Origin: Rhizobium sp. Root482
GTDB lineage: Bacteria; Pseudomonadota; Alphaproteobacteria; Rhizobiales; Rhizobiaceae
Direction of reading: 5' to 3'
Length of the DNA stretch: 64,000 nt
Assembly: GCF_001426565.1 (NCBI RefSeq)
Contig: NZ_LMFA01000023.1
Span: forward strand, 186,001 to 250,000
The notes beneath the pieces are model-generated. The model was not told the DNA's origin. It saw nothing but the letters and a program-made list of their open reading frames with translations, and made no database searches. Positions 45,614 to 55,042 of the stretch are shown here, one piece after another. Position 1 is the first letter of the stretch. Every line of letters starts with the position of its first letter. The translations under genes were made by a program, and so were the position numbers.

Positions 45614-45660
45614 TTGAAGCAGGGCGTCAAACCGCTTATATTGGCTAGAATAATTCTAAA
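45614..45660 (+). promoter_or_regulatory. nfu promoter with Irr-type iron box (ICE)
   Basis: TTGAAG (45614-45619), 17-bp spacer, TATATT (45637-45642). Directly downstream is GCTAGAA-TAA-TTCTAAA (45644-45660), close to the Irr operator TTTAGAA-N3-TTCTAAA of Rhizobiales. A repressor bound here would cover the start of transcription. Confidence 0.65.
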
Positions 45661-45693
45661 CAGCCGCCTGCCGACAGGTGGCACGGAGCCGTC

Positions 45694-46260
45694 ATGTTCA
45701 TCCAGACCGAAGCTACCCCGAACCCCGCGACGCTGAAGTTCCTGCCTGGCAAGGTGGTGATGGAGAACGGTACCGCCGAATTCCGTGATGCGGAAGAAGC
45801 GGCGGCCGGTTCCGCGCTTGCCGCCCGCCTGTTCATGATTCCCGGCGTCACCGGCGTCTATTTCGGTTACGATTTCATCGCCGTCACCAAGGAAGCCCAG
45901 GAATGGCAGCATCTGAAGCCTGCTATTCTGGGTTCGATCATGGAGCATTTCATGTCCGGCCAGCCGGTCATGGCCGTTCACACACGCGCCGAGGAAAGTG
46001 ACCAGGACGGCGAGTTCTTCGAGCCGGGCGACGAGACGATCGTCGCGACGATCAAGGAACTGCTGGAAAGCCGGGTGCGCCCGGCCGTGGCCCAGGATGG
46101 CGGCGATATCACCTTCAAGGGGTTCCGCGACGGCACTGTCTTTCTCAACATGAAGGGCGCCTGCGCCGGCTGCCCGTCCTCGACGGCGACGCTCAAGCAT
46201 GGCGTGCAGAACCTCCTTCATCATTTCATTCCCGAAGTGCAGGCCGTCGAAGCCGTTTGA
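45694..46260 (+). CDS. NifU-like Fe-S cluster scaffold/carrier (Nfu family)
   Basis: 188 residues, GGAG five bases before the ATG. Nfu N-terminal domain about 1-90 (MFIQTEATPNPATLKFLPG, GVYFGYDFIAVTK) and NifU C-terminal domain about 110-185 with the cluster-binding Cys157 and Cys160 (KGACAGCPSS). Carries 4Fe-4S clusters to client enzymes such as aconitase, MiaB and lipoyl synthase. An Irr-type box in the promoter links it to iron status; miaB lies 2 kb downstream. Confidence 0.95.
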   Translation: MFIQTEATPNPATLKFLPGKVVMENGTAEFRDAEEAAAGSALAARLFMIPGVTGVYFGYDFIAVTKEAQEWQHLKPAILGSIMEHFMSGQPVMAVHTRAEESDQDGEFFEPGDETIVATIKELLESRVRPAVAQDGGDITFKGFRDGTVFLNMKGACAGCPSSTATLKHGVQNLLHHFIPEVQAVEAV

Positions 46261-46302
46261 GCGAGCGTTTCCCGTGCTGTCCCCATCCAAGGCCCGAAAG
46301 CC

Positions 46303-46968
46303 ATGATCGTCCTGGCCCTTGATACGGCCGGGACGGGTTGTTTTGCGGCTGTCTATGACGGCGGCGAAGACCGGGTTCTCGCCTCTGCCGGCGCCGTGAT
46401 CGGTCGCGGTCATGCAGAGCAATTGATGGCCTTCGTCGATCAGGCGCTGGAGGCAAGCGGCAGGACGCTGGGCGAGGTCGAGCGGATTGCCGTCACCATC
46501 GGCCCAGGTTCCTTTACCGGCATTCGCGTCGGCGTCGCCGCCGCGCGCGGTTTTGCGCTGGCGCTGGGCGTTCCGGCCGTCGGTATTTCCATTCTTGAAG
46601 CCCTTGCGAAGGCGGCGCGTGAAGTCCAGCCCGGGCGTGACGTGCTCGCCGTGATGGATGCCAAGCGCGACGAACTCTATTGCCAGAGCTTCAAGGCAAA
46701 CGGCGAGGCCAGCGACACACCTGCGATCCTTTCCCTGGACGAAGCGCGCAGGCTCCATGCGGGTTTTGACGGCGTCGTCTGCGGATCCGCTGCCGGGTTT
46801 CTGACCGATGCTCCGCAACCCGGCATTTCCGTATCCGATGCGGTCGATATCGGCGTTGTCGGGCGGCTTGGCGCGGCAGCCGATCCGCGCCGGGGAAAAC
46901 CCAGCCCGCTTTACCTGCGCGGTCCCGATGTCAAGTCGCAGGCCGGCTTTGCGGTGGCGCGGGCTTGA
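46303..46968 (+). CDS. tsaB: tRNA threonylcarbamoyladenosine biosynthesis protein TsaB
   Basis: 221 residues. ASKHA-fold partner of TsaD in t6A37 synthesis on ANN-decoding tRNAs. Start MIVLALDTAGTGCFAAVYD, then the HAEQLMAFVDQAL and IAVTIGPGSFTGIRVGVAAARGFALAL signature. Ends one base before the rimI start; this tsaB-rimI pairing is common in bacteria. Confidence 0.94.
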   Translation: MIVLALDTAGTGCFAAVYDGGEDRVLASAGAVIGRGHAEQLMAFVDQALEASGRTLGEVERIAVTIGPGSFTGIRVGVAAARGFALALGVPAVGISILEALAKAAREVQPGRDVLAVMDAKRDELYCQSFKANGEASDTPAILSLDEARRLHAGFDGVVCGSAAGFLTDAPQPGISVSDAVDIGVVGRLGAAADPRRGKPSPLYLRGPDVKSQAGFAVARA

Positions 46969-46969
46969 G

Positions 46970-47467
46970 ATGTCGCTGACGGATTATTTCGCCCGCAAGC
47001 CGCAATTCGAAATCTTCCCCTTGGAAACAAGCGACCTGGGGCAGGCGGCGGCCATTCACCGGCTGGGTTTCAAACGGTGCTGGAGCGATGGCGAACTGCA
47101 CGCTTTGCTTGCCCAGAGTACAGTTTTCGGTTTTATCGCCCGCCAGAGCAATGCCGTCTCGCGGCCCTTGACGGGCGGTTTCGTGCTGTTTCGGATCGCG
47201 GGCGGCGAGGCGGAAATCTTGACCATCTGCGTCGATCCACGCTTCTCGAGGCTCGGCCTCGGCTGGCGGTTGATGCGGGCGGCCATCCGGGAGACGCGCG
47301 ACCAGGCGGCGGAAGCAATGTTTCTCGAGGTCGATGAAACCAATCTCGCTGCCGTCGGGCTCTACCGCAAGCTGGCCTTCGCGAAGGTCGGCGAGCGGCA
47401 GGCCTATTACCAGGATGAGTCGGGCAAAAGGACGTCCGCCCTTGTCATGCGCCTCGATCTTGGCTAG
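46970..47467 (+). CDS. rimI: ribosomal-protein-alanine N-acetyltransferase RimI family
   Basis: 165 residues, GNAT fold. Acetyl-CoA loop VDPRFSRLGLGWRLMRAAI (R/Q-x-x-G-x-G/A type) about 82-100, then FLEVDETNLAAVGLYRKLAFAKVGERQAYY, the RimI substrate-side signature. Expected to acetylate the N-terminal Ala of ribosomal protein S18, although in alphaproteobacteria the targets are less clear. Starts immediately after tsaB. Confidence 0.92.
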   Translation: MSLTDYFARKPQFEIFPLETSDLGQAAAIHRLGFKRCWSDGELHALLAQSTVFGFIARQSNAVSRPLTGGFVLFRIAGGEAEILTICVDPRFSRLGLGWRLMRAAIRETRDQAAEAMFLEVDETNLAAVGLYRKLAFAKVGERQAYYQDESGKRTSALVMRLDLG

Positions 47468-47572
47468 CCCTTTTTCCATGGGAAAAGAGTTGCAACTGCA
47501 CTGGCAGTCCGGCGAACCCTGCCGGCAGGCGGCGAGGCGACCCCTGTCGGCTTTGGCACGGGAATTTCGCGC

Positions 47573-48361
47573 GTGATCAACTGGCTGCGTGTCGCGCTCT
47601 GCATGACCGTGCTTCTGGGCGCGACCCTCGTCATGGCGCCGGCGCAGATGCTGTTCCTGCGCTTCGACCTGCCGCAGCGCCGCACCTTGCCGCGCCTCTG
47701 GCACCGCATGGCTTGCCGCCTCGTCGGCATAAGGGTGCGTGTCCATGGTACGCCGGACCGGCAGCGGCCGCTGATGCTGGTGTCCAATCACGCCAGCTGG
47801 AAGGATATTCTCGTTCTCGGTTCGATCTGCGATGTCGTCTTCGTCGCCAAGTCGGATGTGAAGTCCTGGCCGGTCTTCGGCCTTCTGGCCCGGCTGCAGG
47901 CGACGATCTTCGTCGAGCGTGAGCAGAAACGGACCACCGGCAATCAGGTCAACGAGATCGGCAAACGGCTGGCCGATGGCGAGATCGTCGTGCTTTTTCC
48001 TGAAGGCACGACTTCGGACGGCAATCGGCTTCTGGAGATCAAGACCTCGCTGTTCGGCGCCGCCGCTGCCGCCGTGCCGCTGTCTCCCACCGGCGCGGTG
48101 CATGTCCAGCCCGTTGCCATTGCCTATACCGGCATTCACGGCATGCCGATGGGCCGCTACCATCGCCCGATCGCGGCCTGGCCGGGCGATATCGCCCTTG
48201 GCCCGCATCTGCTTGGCATCCTCCATGAGGGCGCCGTCGATGTGGATGTGATCTTCGGCGAGCAGTTCACCTATACGCCGCAAAGCAACCGCAAGCTCGT
48301 CAGCCGCGAGGTCGAGAAGAGCATCCGCTCGATGCTGGCGCTGAAGCTGCGCGGTCGCTGA
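47573..48361 (+). CDS. olsA: 1-acyl-sn-glycerol-3-phosphate acyltransferase family; lyso-ornithine-lipid acyltransferase OlsA
   Basis: 262 residues from a GTG at 47573. PlsC-family acyltransferase: N-terminal transmembrane helix, catalytic HX4D at His73-Asp78 (SNHASWKD), FVAKSDVKSWPVFG, and FPEGTTSDG about 143-151. OlsA O-acylates lyso-ornithine lipid made by OlsB, completing the lipid. Assignment to OlsA rather than a generic PlsC rests on position between rimI and miaB, as I remember for Sinorhizobium, and on olsB in the same window; sequence alone would allow either. Confidence 0.85.
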   Translation: MINWLRVALCMTVLLGATLVMAPAQMLFLRFDLPQRRTLPRLWHRMACRLVGIRVRVHGTPDRQRPLMLVSNHASWKDILVLGSICDVVFVAKSDVKSWPVFGLLARLQATIFVEREQKRTTGNQVNEIGKRLADGEIVVLFPEGTTSDGNRLLEIKTSLFGAAAAAVPLSPTGAVHVQPVAIAYTGIHGMPMGRYHRPIAAWPGDIALGPHLLGILHEGAVDVDVIFGEQFTYTPQSNRKLVSREVEKSIRSMLALKLRGR

Positions 48362-48412
48362 TGACGCCGAAAGGGCTTCAAATCAGGCCCTCTTTGCTCT
48401 ATGGAACCGCCT

Positions 48413-49813
48413 ATGACACAGGAAACCGCCATCCTCTCCGCAAAACCCGACATGGGCGTCGAAGCGCCGCCTGTCCGCAAGGTCTTCGTCAAGACCTATG
48501 GCTGCCAGATGAACGTCTATGATTCCGAGCGGATGACCGATGCGCTGGCGAAGGACGGTTATGTCGCGACCGATATGGTGGAAGACGCCGACCTCGTCCT
48601 GCTCAATACCTGCCATATCCGCGAGAAGGCGGCGGAGAAGGTCTATTCGGCGCTTGGCCGCCTGCGCGACCTGAAAAGCCGAAAGGCCAGCGAAGGCAAG
48701 ACCGTGACGATCGGCGTCGCCGGCTGCGTCGCCCAGGCCGAAGGCGACGAAATCCTGCGCCGGGCGCCCTCCGTCGATCTCGTCATCGGCCCGCAAACCT
48801 ATCACCGTCTCCCGCAGGCCTTGAAGCGCGTCGAACGCGGCGAGCGCGTGCTGGAAACGGACTATGCTGTCGAGGACAAGTTCGAGCATCTGCCGGCGCC
48901 CGATAAGGCAAGGACCCGCTCGCGCGGCGTCACCGCCTTTCTCACCGTCCAGGAAGGCTGCGACAAGTTCTGCACCTTCTGTGTCGTGCCCTATACGCGC
49001 GGTTCGGAAGTGTCGCGCCCGGTCGCCCAGATTGTCGCGGAAGCACGCAAACTGGTCGAGGCCGGGGTGCGCGAGATCACCCTTCTCGGCCAGAACGTCA
49101 ATGCCTGGCACGGTACCGGCCCGGATGGCGACAAATGGGGCCTCGGCGAACTCCTCCACCATCTGGCAGGGATCGAGGGGCTGGCCCGCCTGCGCTATAC
49201 CACAAGCCATCCGCGCGACATGGATGACGGCCTGATCGCGGCCCACCGCGATCTCGGCCAGCTGATGCCCTATCTGCATCTGCCGATCCAGTCCGGTTCG
49301 GACCGGATCCTGAAGGCGATGAACCGGCGCCATACCGCGGCCGAATACATTGCGCTGATTGCCCGCATCAAGGCGGCGCGGCCGGATCTCGCCCTGTCGG
49401 GAGATTTCATCGTTGGTTTCCCCGGCGAGACCGATGAGGACTTCGAGGATACGCTGAAGCTGGTCGAGACGGTCGGTTATGCACAGGCATTTTCCTTCAA
49501 ATATTCGACCCGTCCGGGAACGCCGGGCGCCGATCTCGAGGATCAGGTGCCCGAGGAGGTCAAGGCCAACCGGTTGGAAAGATTGCAGGCTTTGCTGCTT
49601 TCCCAGCAGAACGCCTTCGCCAGGGCCTGTATCGGCAAGACCATCGACCTGCTTCTGGAAAAGCCCGGGCGCATGCCGGGACAGTTGATCGGCCGTTCGC
49701 CCTGGCTGCAATCGGTGAATGTTGATGCAATGTCATCGCAAATCGGTGACATTATTTCTGTACGAATCACTGGTGCGGGCCCTAACAGTCTGTTTGCCGA
49801 GGTGGTAAGCTGA
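48413..49813 (+). CDS. miaB: tRNA-2-methylthio-N6-dimethylallyladenosine synthase MiaB
   Basis: 466 residues from the ATG at 48413 (GGA seven bases upstream; 48401 is an alternative). Methylthiotransferase modifying A37 of tRNAs that read UNN codons. N-terminal UPF0004 domain with cluster Cys31, Cys67 and Cys105; radical-SAM Cys183, Cys187 and Cys190 (GCDKFCTFC); C-terminal TRAM domain about 385-455. Needs two 4Fe-4S clusters, for which the nearby Nfu protein is a plausible carrier. Followed by phoH after 29 bp. Confidence 0.97.
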   Translation: MTQETAILSAKPDMGVEAPPVRKVFVKTYGCQMNVYDSERMTDALAKDGYVATDMVEDADLVLLNTCHIREKAAEKVYSALGRLRDLKSRKASEGKTVTIGVAGCVAQAEGDEILRRAPSVDLVIGPQTYHRLPQALKRVERGERVLETDYAVEDKFEHLPAPDKARTRSRGVTAFLTVQEGCDKFCTFCVVPYTRGSEVSRPVAQIVAEARKLVEAGVREITLLGQNVNAWHGTGPDGDKWGLGELLHHLAGIEGLARLRYTTSHPRDMDDGLIAAHRDLGQLMPYLHLPIQSGSDRILKAMNRRHTAAEYIALIARIKAARPDLALSGDFIVGFPGETDEDFEDTLKLVETVGYAQAFSFKYSTRPGTPGADLEDQVPEEVKANRLERLQALLLSQQNAFARACIGKTIDLLLEKPGRMPGQLIGRSPWLQSVNVDAMSSQIGDIISVRITGAGPNSLFAEVVS

Positions 49814-49842
49814 AGGTCCGCCACATCAAGGAGCCTGACCGC

Positions 49843-50898
49843 TTGAACGGACACGAATTGGTTTCATCCTCGCCGCGCCAGTCGAAAACATCCGCGACAG
49901 ACGTCAATCACTTCGTGCTCACCTTCGAGAACAACCGGTTCGCCAGCGAGCTTTTCGGCCAGTTCGACCAGAACCTGAAGCTGATCGAGCAGCGGTTGAA
50001 CATCGATGCCCGTCCGCGCGGCAACTCCGTTTCCATCTCGGGCGAGGTCGTGGCCACCAACCAGGCGCGGCGGACGCTGGACTATCTTTACGGGCGGCTG
50101 CAGAGCGGCGGCATCGTCGAGGCCTCCGACGTCGAGGGCGCCATCCGCATGGCCGTCGCCGCCGATGACCAGTTGCAACTGCCCACCATGGAAAAGAAAG
50201 CCAAATTGAATCTGGCGCAGATTTCTACCCGCAAGAAGACGATCACTGCCCGCACGCCAACGCAGGACGCCTATATGCGCGCGCTGGAACGGGCCGAGCT
50301 GGTCTTCGGCGTCGGCCCAGCCGGTACCGGCAAGACCTATCTGGCCGTCGCGCATGCCGCCCAGCTTCTCGAGCGCGGTGCCGTCGATCGCATCGTCCTG
50401 TCGCGCCCGGCGGTCGAAGCCGGCGAAAGGCTCGGCTTCCTGCCCGGCGACATGAAGGACAAGGTCGATCCCTATCTGAGGCCTCTCTATGATGCGCTCT
50501 ACGACATGATGCCCGGCGACAAGGTGGAGCGGGCGATCACCGCCGGCGTCATCGAGATCGCGCCGCTCGCCTTCATGCGCGGCCGCACTCTTGCCAATGC
50601 CGCCGTCATTCTCGACGAGGCCCAGAACACCACGACGATGCAGATGAAGATGTTCCTGACTCGTCTGGGCGAAAACGGCCGGATGATCGTCACCGGCGAT
50701 CCGAGCCAGGTCGACCTGCCGCGCGGCGTCAAGTCCGGCCTGGTCGAGGCGCTGCAGATCCTCCACGGCGTCGAAGGCGTGTCGGTGACCCGCTTCAAGG
50801 ATGTCGATGTCGTCCGCCATCCCATGGTCGCCCGCATCGTGCGGGCCTATGAGGCGCAGACCGCCGTGCCGGACGAAAGCGAGCAGGCCTATCGCTGA
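49843..50898 (+). CDS. phoH: PhoH-like ATPase (PhoH/YbeZ)
   Basis: 351 residues from a TTG at 49843 with AAGGAG nine bases upstream. KH-like N-terminal region and a PhoH ATPase domain: Walker A GPAGTGKT at 158-165, SRPAVEAGERLGFLPGD, and Walker B VILDEAQN. YbeZ works with YbeY in rRNA maturation in several bacteria. The four-base gap to ybeY indicates one operon (miaB-phoH-ybeY-corC-lnt). Confidence 0.95.
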   Translation: MNGHELVSSSPRQSKTSATDVNHFVLTFENNRFASELFGQFDQNLKLIEQRLNIDARPRGNSVSISGEVVATNQARRTLDYLYGRLQSGGIVEASDVEGAIRMAVAADDQLQLPTMEKKAKLNLAQISTRKKTITARTPTQDAYMRALERAELVFGVGPAGTGKTYLAVAHAAQLLERGAVDRIVLSRPAVEAGERLGFLPGDMKDKVDPYLRPLYDALYDMMPGDKVERAITAGVIEIAPLAFMRGRTLANAAVILDEAQNTTTMQMKMFLTRLGENGRMIVTGDPSQVDLPRGVKSGLVEALQILHGVEGVSVTRFKDVDVVRHPMVARIVRAYEAQTAVPDESEQAYR

Positions 50899-50902
50899 GG
50901 CG

Positions 50903-51421
50903 ATGGCGATTGTCATGACGGCCCTAGATATCCAGATCAGCATCGAGGAAGGCCCCTGGCCGCCGGAAACCCAGCTTGAGGCCATCTGCGGCCGCGTGCT
51001 TGGCGCTGCCGCGGCCTTCCTGGCGCGCGAGGAAAAGCAGCCCTTTCCGAAAATGCCAGCGGAAGTGTCGCTGGTTTTCACCGACGATGCCTCGATCCGG
51101 GCCATCAATGCCGAATGGCGCGGACAGGACAAGCCGACCAATGTCCTGTCCTTCCCGGCCTTTCCGCTGGTCCCGGGCAAGATGCCGGGGCCGATGCTTG
51201 GCGATATCATCCTTGCGCAGGAAACTTTGGTGCGCGAGGCAGCGGAACTCGGCAAGCCTTTCGATGACCATCTCACCCATCTTCTCGTCCATGGTTTCCT
51301 GCATCTTTTCGGCTACGACCATATCGATGAGCGCGATGCGGAAAGAATGGAGAGCCTCGAGACTGGTATTTTGGCCGGTCTTGGTCTATCTGATCCCTAT
51401 GGGGACAGTGATCCCGTATGA
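50903..51421 (+). CDS. ybeY: endoribonuclease YbeY
   Basis: 172 residues. Zinc-dependent RNase for 16S rRNA 3'-end maturation and ribosome quality control; in Sinorhizobium it also affects small-RNA regulation. Metal site H-x3-H-x5-H at His130, His134 and His140 (HLLVHGFLHLFGYDH), preceded by NVLSFP and LGDIILA. Start ATG 50903 (50915 possible). Confidence 0.96.
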   Translation: MAIVMTALDIQISIEEGPWPPETQLEAICGRVLGAAAAFLAREEKQPFPKMPAEVSLVFTDDASIRAINAEWRGQDKPTNVLSFPAFPLVPGKMPGPMLGDIILAQETLVREAAELGKPFDDHLTHLLVHGFLHLFGYDHIDERDAERMESLETGILAGLGLSDPYGDSDPV

Positions 51422-51433
51422 TAGTCTGGAACG

Positions 51434-52582
51434 ATGAGCGAATTTAGAGCACAGCCGGCTGCGGCTGTAAGAGACGAGGCGGAAGCCTCCAGCCAGGACG
51501 AGGCAGGCAGTAGTAGCGCCGCCGCCCCACGGCCTGAGGGCGGCAAATCCGGTTCTACCTTCTGGAGCCGCGCTGCACGATTGTGGCGCAGCAACGGCAA
51601 CAGCCTGCGCGAGGATCTCGCCGATGCGCTGATGACCGATGCCGGCGGCGATACGGCATTTTCGCCGGCCGAGCGCGCCATGCTCAACAATATCCTTCGC
51701 TTCCGTGAGGTGCGTGTCGAGGACGTCATGGTTCCGCGCGCCGATATCGAGGCAGTCGATATGAGCATCACCATCGGCGAGTTGATGACCGTCTTCGAGG
51801 AATCGGGCCGCTCGCGCATGCCCGTCTATAGCGACAGCCTGGACGATCCACGCGGCATGGTGCACATCCGCGATCTTCTCTCCTATGTGACGAAACAAGC
51901 GCGCAACCGGCGCCGTGGACCGGCCCGGATCGCGGTTGCCTCATCCGACAAGCCGGAAAAACCGCAGCGCCAGCCGAAGGCCGGCTTCGACCTTGGCCGC
52001 GTCGATCTTTCGAAGTCGCTGGAAGAGGCCGGCATCGTCCGCCAGGTCCTGTTCGTGCCGCCGTCCATGCATGCCTCGGACCTGATGCAGCGCATGCAGG
52101 CGGCCCGCATCCAGATGGCGCTGGTGATCGACGAATATGGCGGCACGGATGGACTGGCCTCGCTCGAGGACATCGTCGAGATGGTCGTCGGCGATATTGA
52201 GGACGAGCATGACGACGAGGAGGTCATGTTCGCCAAGACCTCCGATGATGTGTTCGTCGCCGATGCGCGCGTGGAACTCGAGGAGATCGCGGCGGCGATC
52301 GGTCCGGATTTCGACGTGCGCGAGCAGTTGGAGGATGTCGATACGCTGGGCGGTCTGGTGTTTGCCTCGCTCGGCCGCATCCCCGCCCGTGGCGAGGTTG
52401 TCCAGGCGATACCCGGCTTCGAATTCCAGGTGCTCGATGCCGATCCGCGCCGCGTGAAGCGGGTGCGGATCGTGCGCAAGCGGCCGCCGGCGCGCCGCCG
52501 TCCGACAAAGGGCGAAGACGAGCTTCATGCCGAGGCCGCCCCTTCCTCCGTGATCGAAAAATCCCTGCGCGAAACCGGTTGA
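51434..52582 (+). CDS. CBS-domain hemolysin C/CorC family protein
   Basis: 382 residues. Two CBS domains about 95-240 (VRVEDVMVPRADIEAVD, SGRSRMPVYSDSLDD, IQMALVIDEYGGTDGLASLEDIVEMVVGDIEDEHD) and a C-terminal CorC_HlyC domain about 275-350 that has an FAD-binding-like fold. No DUF21 membrane domain, so it is the soluble CorC/YbeX type found in ybeZ-ybeY-ybeX-lnt operons; linked to magnesium/cobalt homeostasis and ribosome function. The name hemolysin is historical. Confidence 0.92.
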   Translation: MSEFRAQPAAAVRDEAEASSQDEAGSSSAAAPRPEGGKSGSTFWSRAARLWRSNGNSLREDLADALMTDAGGDTAFSPAERAMLNNILRFREVRVEDVMVPRADIEAVDMSITIGELMTVFEESGRSRMPVYSDSLDDPRGMVHIRDLLSYVTKQARNRRRGPARIAVASSDKPEKPQRQPKAGFDLGRVDLSKSLEEAGIVRQVLFVPPSMHASDLMQRMQAARIQMALVIDEYGGTDGLASLEDIVEMVVGDIEDEHDDEEVMFAKTSDDVFVADARVELEEIAAAIGPDFDVREQLEDVDTLGGLVFASLGRIPARGEVVQAIPGFEFQVLDADPRRVKRVRIVRKRPPARRRPTKGEDELHAEAAPSSVIEKSLRETG

Positions 52583-52733
52583 ACCTTGTCCATCTGCAGA
52601 TGATCGCCCTTGCGGGCAGGACAAGCGGCCGCTTTTTTGGAAGACTGCCGCGGATTGATTCGGATGGATGGTTTTGCGCCGTCGCCCCTCCGTGCTTCTG
52701 GCCGGAAAGCGGCTGTGCCGATGGGGGACGTTG

Positions 52734-54329
52734 ATGGAGTGGCTTGCGGGCAGGATCATGCTGTTGTCGGGCGGTAGCCGGGCCTGTGTCGCCATTGCCG
52801 CCGGCCTTGTCGCCGTTCTTGCCCTGCCGCCCTTCGGCATTTTCGCAACACCCTTTCTCAGTTTTCCCATTCTCGTCTGGCTCATCGACGGCGCATCGGG
52901 AGATCCGGATCATGGCCGCCTGCGGCGCAGCCTTCCGGCTTTCTTCATCGGCTGGTGTTTCGGCTTCGGTTATTTTCTCGGCGGTCTCTGGTGGCTCGGC
53001 AATGCGCTGCTGGTCGAGGCCGACGACTTCGCCTGGGCGCTGCCGCTGGCGGTGATCGGGCTGCCGGCCTTGCTGGCGATTTTCCACGGTGTCGCCGCAG
53101 CGCTCGCCCGTCTTCTCTGGTCGGACGGTATGGCCCGCATCGCCGCGCTCGCCTTTGCCTTCGGGCTTGCGGAATGGCTGCGCGGCTTCGTTCTTACAGG
53201 CTTTCCTTGGAATGCGCTCGGCTACATGGCCATGCCCGTGCCGGTGATGATGCAGTCCGCGGCCGTTATCGGGCTTTCCGGCATCACTATGCTGGCGGTC
53301 TTCGTCTTTGCCATGCCGGCGCTGCTTGGGACGCGCAAGGGGCTGCGGGCAGGCCTTACCCTTGCCTTGCTGCTGATCGCCGGCCATTTCGGCTACGGCC
53401 TTTACCGCCTGAGCCAGTTGCCGCCAGCTGCCGCCGATCCGAACATGATCATCCGCCTCGTCCAACCGCTGATCGACCAGTCGAAGAAGCTCGACGACCG
53501 GCAAAGGGCGTCCGTCTTCGAGGAACATCTGAAGCTGACGCAGGCAAAGCCGTTGGATGGCGCCCGCCGGCCGGATGTCGTGGTCTGGCCGGAAACCTCC
53601 GTGCCGTTCATCCTCACCGAGAACCCCGATGCGCTGCTGCGGATCTCCGACGTGCTGCAGGAGGGCCAGATTCTGATCGCCGGCGCCGTGCGCGCCGAGG
53701 ATGCAGGCGCCGGCCAGCCGCCGCGCTACTATAATTCGATCTACGTGATCGACGACCGCGGCCAGATCGTCGGTGCCGCCGACAAGACCCATCTCGTGCC
53801 TTTCGGGGAATATCTTCCCTTCGAGCAGCTCCTGTCGTCGGCCGGCCTGCAGGCTATAGCCGCCGCCATGCCCGGCGGGTTCACCGCCTCCGCGTCGCGT
53901 GCGCTGCTGACGTTGCCGGGCGGCCGCACGCTCTACCCGCTCATTTGCTACGAGGCGATCTTCCCCGGGGAAATCGGCGACAATGCCCTGGCCGCCAGCG
54001 CCCTTCTCAATCTCACCAATGACGCCTGGTTCGGCGATACGCCCGGCCCCTATCAGCATTTCCAGCAGGCCAGGCTTCGTGCCGTCGAGACCGGGTTGCC
54101 GCTGATCCGGGCCGCCAATACCGGGATTTCAGCGGTCGTCAACGCCCGCGGCGAAGTCGTCACCGGGTTTCCTTTCGGCACAAAGGGATTTGTGGACACA
54201 ATTTTGCCGGGAAAGCTTGATTTGCTAATGTATCCACGGGATCAAGCGAGAAATGCACTCCTGATCGCTGGTCTTTTACTAGGATTGGCGCTTATTTCCC
54301 GCGTTAGTTTTACTTCAAGGGAGAATTGA
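52734..54329 (+). CDS. lnt: apolipoprotein N-acyltransferase
   Basis: 531 residues from the ATG at 52734 (GGGGGA upstream). Final step of lipoprotein maturation. Six to seven N-terminal transmembrane helices up to about 225, nitrilase-like domain with the catalytic triad Glu287 (VVWPETS), Lys351 (ADKTHLVPFGEYLPF) and Cys405 (LICYEAIFP), and a C-terminal anchoring helix. In Sinorhizobium the gene is known as actA for acid tolerance. phrR follows, as there. Confidence 0.97.
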   Translation: MEWLAGRIMLLSGGSRACVAIAAGLVAVLALPPFGIFATPFLSFPILVWLIDGASGDPDHGRLRRSLPAFFIGWCFGFGYFLGGLWWLGNALLVEADDFAWALPLAVIGLPALLAIFHGVAAALARLLWSDGMARIAALAFAFGLAEWLRGFVLTGFPWNALGYMAMPVPVMMQSAAVIGLSGITMLAVFVFAMPALLGTRKGLRAGLTLALLLIAGHFGYGLYRLSQLPPAAADPNMIIRLVQPLIDQSKKLDDRQRASVFEEHLKLTQAKPLDGARRPDVVVWPETSVPFILTENPDALLRISDVLQEGQILIAGAVRAEDAGAGQPPRYYNSIYVIDDRGQIVGAADKTHLVPFGEYLPFEQLLSSAGLQAIAAAMPGGFTASASRALLTLPGGRTLYPLICYEAIFPGEIGDNALAASALLNLTNDAWFGDTPGPYQHFQQARLRAVETGLPLIRAANTGISAVVNARGEVVTGFPFGTKGFVDTILPGKLDLLMYPRDQARNALLIAGLLLGLALISRVSFTSREN

Positions 54330-54402
54330 CCAAAAACCGCCCAAATTGCAGTGTGATGTCCGCGAATGATTTTCACCTCGGTTTGGAAGGTTTAGCCATC
54401 TG

Positions 54403-54447
54403 CACGCATCTTGCGTGTGGCCCGCTCTCTGGACGCCCATTATGGGC
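54403..54447 (+). promoter_or_regulatory. palindromes upstream of phrR
   Basis: CACGCA-TCT-TGCGTG (54403-54417) and GCCCAT-T-ATGGGC (54435-54447) lie in the 150-bp lnt-phrR gap; the second ends 32 bp before the phrR start. The second is a good candidate for a dimeric HTH protein operator, possibly PhrR itself. Confidence 0.45.
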
Positions 54448-54479
54448 CATCTGAAAACACCGCTTATTAGGAAGCCGTC

Positions 54480-54899
54480 ATGATAGAAAACAAGAAGAAG
54501 CCGAATCCGATCGATATTCATGTCGGCAGCCGGATCCGTCTTCGCCGCACGATGCTTGGCATGAGCCAGGAAAAGCTCGGAGAGAGCCTCGGGATTACCT
54601 TCCAGCAGATCCAGAAATACGAAAAAGGCACCAACCGGGTCGGCGCCAGCCGTCTGCAGAACATTTCGACCATTCTGAATGTTCCGGTATCCTTCTTCTT
54701 CGAAGATGCACCGGGTGAGAACGCAGCCGGTGCCTCCGGCATGGCGGAAGCCTCCAGCTCGAACTATGTAGTCGATTTCCTGTCCTCCTCCGAGGGGCTC
54801 CAGCTCAACCGGGCCTTCGTCAAGATCAACGATCCCAAGGTTCGCCGCAAGCTGGTGGACCTGGTCAAGGCGCTCGCGGCCGAAACCGAGGCCGAATAG
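54480..54899 (+). CDS. phrR: XRE-family transcriptional regulator, PhrR-like
   Basis: 139 residues. HTH_3 domain about 14-70 (GSRIRLRRTMLGMSQEKLGESLGITFQQIQKYEKGTNRVGASRLQ, given in two parts: RRTMLGMSQEKLGESLG and TFQQIQKYEKGTNRV), then an acidic/Ser-rich linker and a C-terminal helix. Similar in length and position to PhrR of Sinorhizobium, a regulator induced by low pH and encoded next to actA/lnt. AGGA before the start and an intrinsic terminator after the stop show a separate small transcription unit. Confidence 0.85.
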   Translation: MIENKKKPNPIDIHVGSRIRLRRTMLGMSQEKLGESLGITFQQIQKYEKGTNRVGASRLQNISTILNVPVSFFFEDAPGENAAGASGMAEASSSNYVVDFLSSSEGLQLNRAFVKINDPKVRRKLVDLVKALAAETEAE

Positions 54900-54921
54900 G
54901 CCTGCGGACACGATTTGAAGA

Positions 54922-54946
54922 AAGCGGCCCGGGTGCCGCTTTTTTT
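54922..54946 (+). terminator. intrinsic terminator of phrR
   Basis: AAGCGGC (54922-54928) and GCCGCTT (54935-54941) with a 6-nt loop, followed by a run of seven T (54940-54946). Confidence 0.9.
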
Positions 54947-55042
54947 GTGTGGTGGATCCTCCCGAGTGGAACGCATGAACCGGCCCGGCCAGATAATCCC
55001 CGCTTCCGCGCCCGCAAATCCCGCAAAAACTTTCCCGCCTTA

